Origin: Calditrichota bacterium
Lineage (GTDB): Bacteria > Calditrichota > Calditrichia > RBG-13-44-9
Assembly (NCBI GenBank): GCA_024276455.1
Contig: JAJRXE010000356.1
Coordinates: 1-8,771, forward strand
Direction of reading: 5' to 3'
Length of the DNA: 8,771 nt
This document shows positions 1 to 6,300 of the stretch, in pieces; positions within the stretch are counted from its first letter, which is position 1; each line of letters begins with the position of its first letter. Made by a program: the position numbers and the translations under genes. The notes under the pieces were generated by a model. The model was not told the DNA's origin, did no database searches, and worked only from the letters and a program-made list of their open reading frames with translations.

Positions 1-2
1 CA

Positions 3-3000
3 AAACGTTTGGCCAGTCTCTCTCCCGAAAAACGGGAGTTGCTGTTAGCCAAGTTGAGAAAATCGAAAAAAAGCGGGGCTCGTTTTGAAATTGGTCCCCG
101 ACCGGATAAAAATATTTTCCCTCTTTCCCACGGTCAAAAAGGATTTTGGGTGTTAGAACAGTTGAATCCCGGACTGGCGATTAACAATATCCCTTCGGCA
201 ATTCGAATCAAGGGGCCGTTAAATGTTCCTGCTCTGGAAAAGGCATTGAACTACGTGGTGAATCGGCATGAAGTTTTACGGGTTAACTTCGTTACTGAGA
301 AAGGACAACCAAAACAGGTTTTGAAGCAACCCGTAATGGTGCCTCTGCCCATCGTAGAATTGAATTCTCTGAATGGCGATGACCTGCAGGCTCAACTGGA
401 ACAGTTAATTGTTCAGGAAGCGACAACCCCATTCGATATTTCAAAAGATTTGTTGATTCGCACCCGCTTAATTAAGGTGCGGGAAAATGAGTACGTCCTT
501 TGTACCACCTTTCACCACATTGTAGCGGATGCCTGGTCGGTTCAGATTTTTGTGAAAGAATTGCTGGCCGGTTACCAGGCGTTTTCCCAAAACTCGGAAC
601 CCAATCTACCCCCTTTACCGATCCAGTATTTTGATTATGCCCACTGGCTGGATCAGTTTATTAAGGGCGAAAAGGGGAAAAAACAGGTAGATTTCTGGGA
701 GAAACAACTCTCGGATTCGAGCGGTCGGATCGAGTTGCCGTTCGATTTCTCGCCCACTTCCCGGGTTAGCAATAAGGGACTTCACCTGCCGTTTACTTTC
801 AGCCCGTCTTTGAGTGAAAAAGTCCTCAATTTCTGCAAAAACGAGCAAATTACTCCTTTTGTCTTCTTAGAGGCTGTTTTTTCTTTGCTGCTGGCCAAAT
901 TAACCGGGCGAGAAGAAATTCAGATCGGCACCCCGGTGGCCAACCGGGACAAGCCGGAGCTGAGGAATTTGATCGGTTTATTCATCAATGTCGTCATTTT
1001 GAAAAATTATTTGGCTCCGGAATTAACCTTTCGTGACTATTTGGCACAGGTTCAACGGACCGTGGTTGAAGCGGTGGACAATGCCACCCTGCCGCTGGAA
1101 ATTCTGATTAATAAGCTCTTCCCGAATCGCTCCACCAGCGAGAATCCGCTCACCAATGTGCTCTTCGATTTTCAAGAAGCGTCCTTGCAGAAAGGAAAAA
1201 TAAACGATTTGTTTGTCGAACCGTTGCCCTTGGAAACCGGTTCTATTAAGTTCGATCTGGTGCTGTCGATCAGCATTGTGAATAACCAGATTGTGGGGAG
1301 CTTTGGTTTTAAAACCGATCTTTTCAAGCAAACCACGATTGAACGGTTTATCAACTATTACCAACATCTTGTCCGGCAAGCGGTTCAAAATGCCAATCGA
1401 CCCCTCTGGGAATTACCCATTCTGGATGAAGGGGAACAGAGACGGATTCTAACCAAATGGAGTTGTGGGCTTGTAAAATCGAATCCGACGGAAGGGTGTA
1501 TTCACCATTTGTTCGAAACCAAAGCGGCAGAATTGCCCCGGCAGGTGGCCCTGATCGATTATTCCAGTGGGAATTACGAGGGCGACCCTCAATCCATGAC
1601 TTACCAGGAGCTGAATCAACGGGCTAACCGACTGGCCCACTACCTGCTGTCGAAACACATCGGGCCCGGCGACATCGTCGGTTTAGCCATGAACCGCTCT
1701 GCCCAATTGTTTATCTCCTTGTTAGGGATTTTGAAAGCCGGTGCGGCATATTTACCAATCGATCCCACTTATCCCGCAGACCGTATTGCCTACATGCTGG
1801 AGGACTCGAAATTAAAGATTATTTTGACCGAAAAGGAGCTGCTTCCGCAGTTTGCAGATCAAAATATTGAGGCTTTGGCGGTCGATGAAAAGGAAACCGG
1901 GCTAAAGGAATTTTCGACTGAGAATCCGACGTTGACCATTCCCCAGGATTCGCTGGCGTATCTGATTTACACTTCCGGATCCACCGGGAAGCCCAAGGCG
2001 GTTATGGTACCTCACCGGGCTTTGCTGAATCATGCGCTTGCCATGGAAGAGGAATATCGATTCAAGCCCGGGGAAAAAATTCTGCAGTACATTTCAATCA
2101 GTTTCGATGCCGCGGGGGAGGAAATCTATCCCGCCCTGATTAGCGGTGCAACGCTGGTGTTGCCCGGTCGAGCCAGCGAATTGAGCGGTTACGATTTACT
2201 TACCCTGCTCGAAAAGGAACAGATAAATATTTTGCATGTGCCGGTTCCGGTGTGGCATTATTTGGTGGATTTTCTAACCGAACAGCAAAAAAAGTTTCCC
2301 GCCTCTCTGCGCATGATGCTGGCGGGAGGAGAGCAGCCCTCCATTCAGAAATTTCAGCAGGCTGCCCGTTTGTTGCAGCGAAAAGCCAGTTTTGTAAACC
2401 TGTACGGACCAACCGAAACCACCATTGCCAGTACTTTTTATCATACCGAGGTGGAAGAAGACAAAACCTTTGAGTACAACTTTATTCCCATTGGCCGGCC
2501 CATCAGGAACGATTGTGTCTATCTACTCGATCGGGCCCTCCAACCAGTGCCAGAGGGAGTTATTGGGGAAATCTACATCGGCGGGGTTGGGGTCACCCAT
2601 GGGTATTTGAATCGGCCCGATTTAACCGCAGAGCGTTTTTTGCCGGATCCGTTCCGGGATGTTCCGGGCGCTCGAATGTATCGAACCGGAGATCTGGGGC
2701 GATTTAATTCTCGCGGAGAAATTATCTTTGCCGGTCGTGTGGATTTTCAGGTAAAGATTCGCGGATTCCGCATCGAGTTAGGAGAAATAGAAGCCACCAT
2801 CGAAACCCATCCTTCGGTAAAACAATGCGTTGTGTTTGCCTCCCAACTGGGAGAAGGGGAGAAAAAGATTGTCGCTTACATTGTGCCCCAAAACGAGGAA
2901 CAGTTCTCGGCCACCCAATTACGGGACTGGTTAGCGGAAAAACTGCCCGATTACATGATTCCTTCTTTCTTTGTAACTTTAACGGAAATCCCGCTCACAC

Positions 3001-3062
3001 CCACGGGAAAAGTTGATCGGCGCGCCTTGCCCGATCCGTTAAAAGAAGGAACGGCGGTGTAG
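3..3062 (+). CDS. NRPS, C-A module 1 (5' end open)
   Basis: This is a cytosolic NRPS subunit that selects and activates one amino acid and condenses it with an upstream donor. Numbering residues from the TTG at 9, a linker with LSPEKRELL near the N-terminus leads to a condensation domain (about residues 36-480; active-site HHIVAD at 169-174) and an adenylation domain (about 499-1007; YTSGSTGKPK from 654, YGPTE from 799, YRTGDL from 891, A10 lysine 1001). The frame is open upstream of the TTG (Lys-Arg at 3-8) with no visible ribosome site, so TTG is probably internal. LSPEKR-type linkers usually lie a few residues after the N-terminus or after an upstream domain, so the true start is likely just outside the window. 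The protein ends at TAG 3060-3062, right after the adenylation domain and without its own carrier. The missing carrier lies directly downstream in the same frame. The NRPS assignment is very secure; the gene end is doubtful. Confidence 0.93.
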   Translation, partial: KRLASLSPEKRELLLAKLRKSKKSGARFEIGPRPDKNIFPLSHGQKGFWVLEQLNPGLAINNIPSAIRIKGPLNVPALEKALNYVVNRHEVLRVNFVTEKGQPKQVLKQPVMVPLPIVELNSLNGDDLQAQLEQLIVQEATTPFDISKDLLIRTRLIKVRENEYVLCTTFHHIVADAWSVQIFVKELLAGYQAFSQNSEPNLPPLPIQYFDYAHWLDQFIKGEKGKKQVDFWEKQLSDSSGRIELPFDFSPTSRVSNKGLHLPFTFSPSLSEKVLNFCKNEQITPFVFLEAVFSLLLAKLTGREEIQIGTPVANRDKPELRNLIGLFINVVILKNYLAPELTFRDYLAQVQRTVVEAVDNATLPLEILINKLFPNRSTSENPLTNVLFDFQEASLQKGKINDLFVEPLPLETGSIKFDLVLSISIVNNQIVGSFGFKTDLFKQTTIERFINYYQHLVRQAVQNANRPLWELPILDEGEQRRILTKWSCGLVKSNPTEGCIHHLFETKAAELPRQVALIDYSSGNYEGDPQSMTYQELNQRANRLAHYLLSKHIGPGDIVGLAMNRSAQLFISLLGILKAGAAYLPIDPTYPADRIAYMLEDSKLKIILTEKELLPQFADQNIEALAVDEKETGLKEFSTENPTLTIPQDSLAYLIYTSGSTGKPKAVMVPHRALLNHALAMEEEYRFKPGEKILQYISISFDAAGEEIYPALISGATLVLPGRASELSGYDLLTLLEKEQINILHVPVPVWHYLVDFLTEQQKKFPASLRMMLAGGEQPSIQKFQQAARLLQRKASFVNLYGPTETTIASTFYHTEVEEDKTFEYNFIPIGRPIRNDCVYLLDRALQPVPEGVIGEIYIGGVGVTHGYLNRPDLTAERFLPDPFRDVPGARMYRTGDLGRFNSRGEIIFAGRVDFQVKIRGFRIELGEIEATIETHPSVKQCVVFASQLGEGEKKIVAYIVPQNEEQFSATQLRDWLAEKLPDYMIPSFFVTLTEIPLTPTGKVDRRALPDPLKEGTAV
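114..1455 (+). other. Condensation domain C1
   Basis: The domain forms the peptide bond between an upstream carrier-bound donor and the amino acid of module 1. The opening motif is PLSHGQKGFWVLEQL (residues 38 onward), and the active site is HHIVADAWS, with the catalytic second His at 170 and Asp at 174. The Gly usual in HHxxxDG is Ala here. Later conserved blocks are visible: IGTPVANRDKPEL, then LIGLFINVVILK, and a PLEILINKL stretch. The SHGQ opening and the HHIVADxWS form resemble condensation domains that follow polyketide modules or start a subunit more than they resemble the common SxAQxRLWFL/HHxxSDGWS type seen in C2. The subtype is an inference from motif memory. Confidence 0.9.
1503..3029 (+). 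other. Adenylation domain A1
   Basis: The domain activates an amino acid as its aminoacyl-AMP and loads it on a carrier thiol. All core motifs are present in order: MTYQEL, LKAGAAYLPIDP, YTSGSTGKPK (1968-1997), SFDAAGEEIYP (2100-2132), YGPTETT, GEIYIGG, YRTGDL, GRVDFQVKIRGFRIELGE, LPDYMIPSFF and PTGKVDRRALP with the catalytic lysine codon at 3009. Aligning by eye to GrsA gives a pocket code of about D A E H M A L I A K. Asp at 235 (codon 2106) fits an alpha-amino acid. Glu at 239 (codon 2118) and His at 278 (codon 2235) are unusual. I do not recognise a substrate. Confidence 0.92.
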
Positions 3063-3077
3063 AGTGAACACTACGTG
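3057..3077 (+). other. In-frame TAG in the A1-PCP1 linker
   Basis: TAG at 3060-3062 interrupts a reading frame that otherwise runs through the whole window. After it, the same frame reads Ser-Glu-His-Tyr and then the YVPP opening of a carrier domain. From the A10 lysine (3009) to the Tyr of YVPP (3072) is 21 codons; the matching distance in module 2 (7242 to 7302) is 20 codons. The linker is therefore complete and only one codon is wrong for continuity. Sense codons one change away include CAG, GAG, AAG and TTG. Options are nonsense mutation, sequencing or assembly error, amber readthrough, or a real gene boundary with restart at GTG 3075. Confidence 0.95.
3061..3067 (+). promoter_or_regulatory. 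Weak possible ribosome site for GTG 3075
   Basis: The only purine-rich stretch close to GTG 3075 is AGAGTGA, overlapping the TAG and ending seven bases before the start. It matches a Shine-Dalgarno sequence poorly. A better one, AGAAGGA at about 3044-3050, lies some 24 bases upstream, too far for normal initiation at 3075. If the second protein is translated separately, coupling or re-initiation after the TAG is more likely than strong independent initiation. Confidence 0.2.
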
Positions 3078-3308
3078 CCTCCCTCCACCAAGCTGGAAAA
3101 ATTCCTGTACGACATGTGGAAAGAGATTCTGGCAATTGAAAAAATCGGCATTCACGATAATTTCTTCCAGCTTGGTGGCAGTTCCATTCAGGCCGCCACG
3201 TTTGTAAACCGTCTCCAGGACGCTCTGGGAGAGTACGTGTACATTGTGGCCATTTACGATGCTCCTACCATTGCCGAACTTTGCGAATTGTTGAAGAGGG
3301 ATTATCCT
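3075..3308 (+). other. Peptidyl carrier domain PCP1
   Basis: The carrier holds the module 1 amino acid or peptide as a phosphopantetheine thioester. It opens with YVPPSTKLEKFL, continues with IGIHDNFFQLGGSSIQA and ends near LCELLKRDYPEA. The modified serine is the second Ser of LGGSSI (codon 3183). The residue before it is Ser rather than the Asp seen in PCP2, which fits a carrier not followed by an epimerization domain. A charged linker of about 20 residues rich in Glu, Lys and Arg joins it to the sulfotransferase. Confidence 0.92.
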
Positions 3309-6300
3309 GAGGCGGTGTCTCGCATTACCGGCGAAAGGGTTGAAAAGAGAGAGGAAAAAAGCCGGGTTACCGAAGAAGACGTTCGCTATTTTCAGAGTAT
3401 TATTAAAACGCCGCCTGCCATTCAGATAAAAGGACCAAAGAATCCTTCTGCGGTGTTTATTATCTCTGCCCCGCGCTCCGGTTCAACCCTGACCCGGGCT
3501 ATTCTTGGGGGGCATCCGAAGCTCTTCGCACCGCCGGAATTGCAATTGCTGAATTTCAATACCCTGCAGGATCGACGGAATAATTTAACCGGCCGGGATG
3601 ATTTCTGGCTGGATGGCACCATTCGCGCGATTATGGAAATCAAGCATTGCGATGTGGACGAAGCCCGACGGATTATGGCCGATTTCGAAGAAAAAAACTA
3701 CACCGTAAAAGATTTTTATCGTGTGCTGCAGGAATGGCTGGGAGAACGCATTTTTGTGGATAAAACCCCGAACTATGCGTTGAGCGTGGACATCCTGCGG
3801 CGGGCCGAAGAGTATTTCGAGAACGCCCTTTACATTCACCTCATCCGCCATCCTTATGGGGTAATTCCTTCTTTCGAGAAAGCCCGGTTACACGTATTTT
3901 ATCCGCCCTTTTTTACCCAGGAACATCCTTTTAGCTCTCGAAAATTGGCGGAATTGGTCTGGTTGATCAGCCACCGGAATATTCTAACCTTTTTGAAAGA
4001 CATTCCCGAAGAGCGCCAGGTGCGTCTGTATTACGAAGACCTGGTTACCGATCCCGAGAAAACCGTCCAGAATATCTGCGATTTTATTGGGGTCGATCTC
4101 CATCCCGATATGCTCGAACCCCAGAAAGACAGCCACCGGCGTATGACAGATGGATTGAACGATCTGTCGAAAATGCTGGGGGACGTACGGTTCCATGAAC
4201 ATCGGGGAATTAATGCCGATCGGGCTTACAGTTGGAAACGCAACTTTACCGAAGATTACTTGAGCGATCTGACCTGGGAACTGGTGGAAGCATTTGGGTA
4301 CGAAGACCGGAAAAAACTGGAAATTTCCATCGGAAAAGTGATTCGTTCCATTGAACCGTTAAAACCGGGCGAGAAACCGGTTCTCTCTTTCGCCCAGCAG
4401 CGGCTCTGGTTCCTGGATCAGCTGGAACCGAACAACCCATTCTACAATATGCCGCTTACGGTTCGAATCAAGGGGGAAATTAACCCGGCAATTCTGGAAC
4501 AAGCTTTAAATAAAGTGGTGGAACGGCACGAGAATCTTCGCACGGCATTTAAAACGGTGAACGGTCAACCGGAGGTGGAGATTGTCCCGCAGCTGTTTGT
4601 CCCGATTGAGAAAATCGATTTGAAATCGCTCTCTCGAAAGGAGAAAGAAAAACAAATTACCGCTATCATCCGCCAGGAAGCCAGTACCCCATTTAATCTA
4701 AGCACTCCGCCTCTCTTCCGTTGCAAATTGTTGCAACTGGAAGCGAATGAAATGATTTTTATTCTCAACATGCACCACATTATTTCCGACGGTCTGTCGC
4801 TGGAGATCATGCTGAAAGAGATTACGGAATTTTATCGCTCGCTGGTAGAAGGGACCGAGGCACGGTTACCGGAGTTACCTCTGCAGTACAGCGCTTACGC
4901 CAAGTGGCAACGGGAATGGTTGGAAAGCGAGGTGCTGAAAAAACAGCTGCGTTTCTGGCAGAATCAGCTGGCCGGAGTCCCTCAGCTCATTAATTTACCA
5001 ACCGATTTCCCTCGACCTAAAACCCAATCGTTTAAAGGACAAAAAGTCTTCTTCGAAGTGCCCGCTGAGTTAAGTCAGGCTCTCAAAAACATTGCGAACC
5101 GCCATAAAACCACCCCTTATGTGGTGCTGTTAACAGCCTTCTCAATTCTTCTCCATCGTTACACCGGGCAGGATGATCTGGTCATTGGTACCCCGGTTTC
5201 CGGTCGCACTCGCAAAGAAATTGAGGGTCTCATCGGGTTTTTTGTCAATTCCATTCCTCTGCGTTTTGAACTTGAAAACAACCCCACGTTCGACGAGCTG
5301 TTGGTGCAGGTGCAACACATGGTGCAGCAGTCTCTGGCTAATCAGGACGTCCCGTTCGAAAAAATTATCGATGTGTTGAATCTGGAACGAGACACCAGTT
5401 ACACCCCCTTATTCCAAGTCATGTTTATTTACCAGCAAAATGCGCTGCAAAAAATTGTTCTTCCCAATCTGGAAATAGAACCGCTGCAGGTCGATACCGG
5501 CACCTCGAAATTCGACTTAAGTCTGGCCGTGGTTGAAGGAGAGTCCCAGTTTAAAGGCATGGTCGAATTTAACAGCGACCTCTTTAAGAAAGAGACGGTG
5601 AACCGGCTGTTAAATCATTTCCTGAATCTTTTGAACGATCTGGCGAGCGACACCCGGAAGCCGGTAAGGGAGCTTAATCTATTGAGCGAAGCGGAACGCC
5701 AGCAAATTATTCAGGAATATAATCGGTTTGAGGGGCGTGAGATTCGCAGCGAGTGGAATGTGGTTCGGCTATTGGAGGAGCAGGCGAAAACCAATCCTGC
5801 CCGCCCAGCCATTCTTACTCAGAACGGTGAACTGAGCTATCGGGAATTGAATAATCTGGCCAATCGGGTGGCTCATTATTTAACAAAGCAGGGAATCGGG
5901 CCGGAAGACGTGGTGGCGATCTCTCTGGAAAGGAGTCCGGAATTATTAATTGCCTTGTGGGGAATTTTGAAATGCGGGGCGGCTTACCTTCCCATCGATC
6001 CCCGCTATCCGCAGGAACGGATTGACTACATTCTCCAGGATTCGAATGTGAAAGTGGTTCTGACAAAAAACGCTTACGAACCCCGTTTTGAGGGACGCGA
6101 TTGTTCTCTGGTTTTCCTTGACCGGCTGGAGCAAACGTTTGGGCATGAGCCAGCGTCTGACCCGAATCGTCCAATTCATCCGGAGAGTTTAGCCTATTTG
6201 ATTTACACCTCGGGCTCCACCGGAAAACCGAAAGCGGTGATGGTGAAGCACGGTTCGCTGGTAAATCATTCCTTGAATATTAGAGATCTGTGCGATATTC

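Noticed and set aside
9..11. TTG as the true start of the first protein
   Set aside because: The frame stays open upstream to the window edge, no ribosome site can be seen, and the LSPEKR linker is normally preceded by further residues.
1023..1388. A minus-strand open frame of 121 codons
   Set aside because: It is antisense to the C-terminal half of C1, has no family resemblance, and is a shadow of the NRPS frame.
3064..3066. GTG just after the TAG as a start for the second protein
   Set aside because: It is in another frame and does not encode the carrier domain. GTG 3075 is the first in-frame start.
3057..3074. Short inverted repeats around the TAG (GTAG/CTAC, GTGT/ACAC, AGTG/CACT) as a recoding hairpin or terminator
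   Set aside because: Each stem is only four base pairs, they exclude one another, and no U-run follows; this is chance level.
5815..6174. A minus-strand open frame of 119 codons
   Set aside because: It lies wholly antisense to the A2 core motifs and shows no recognisable domain or ribosome site. The + strand frame is clearly the coding one.
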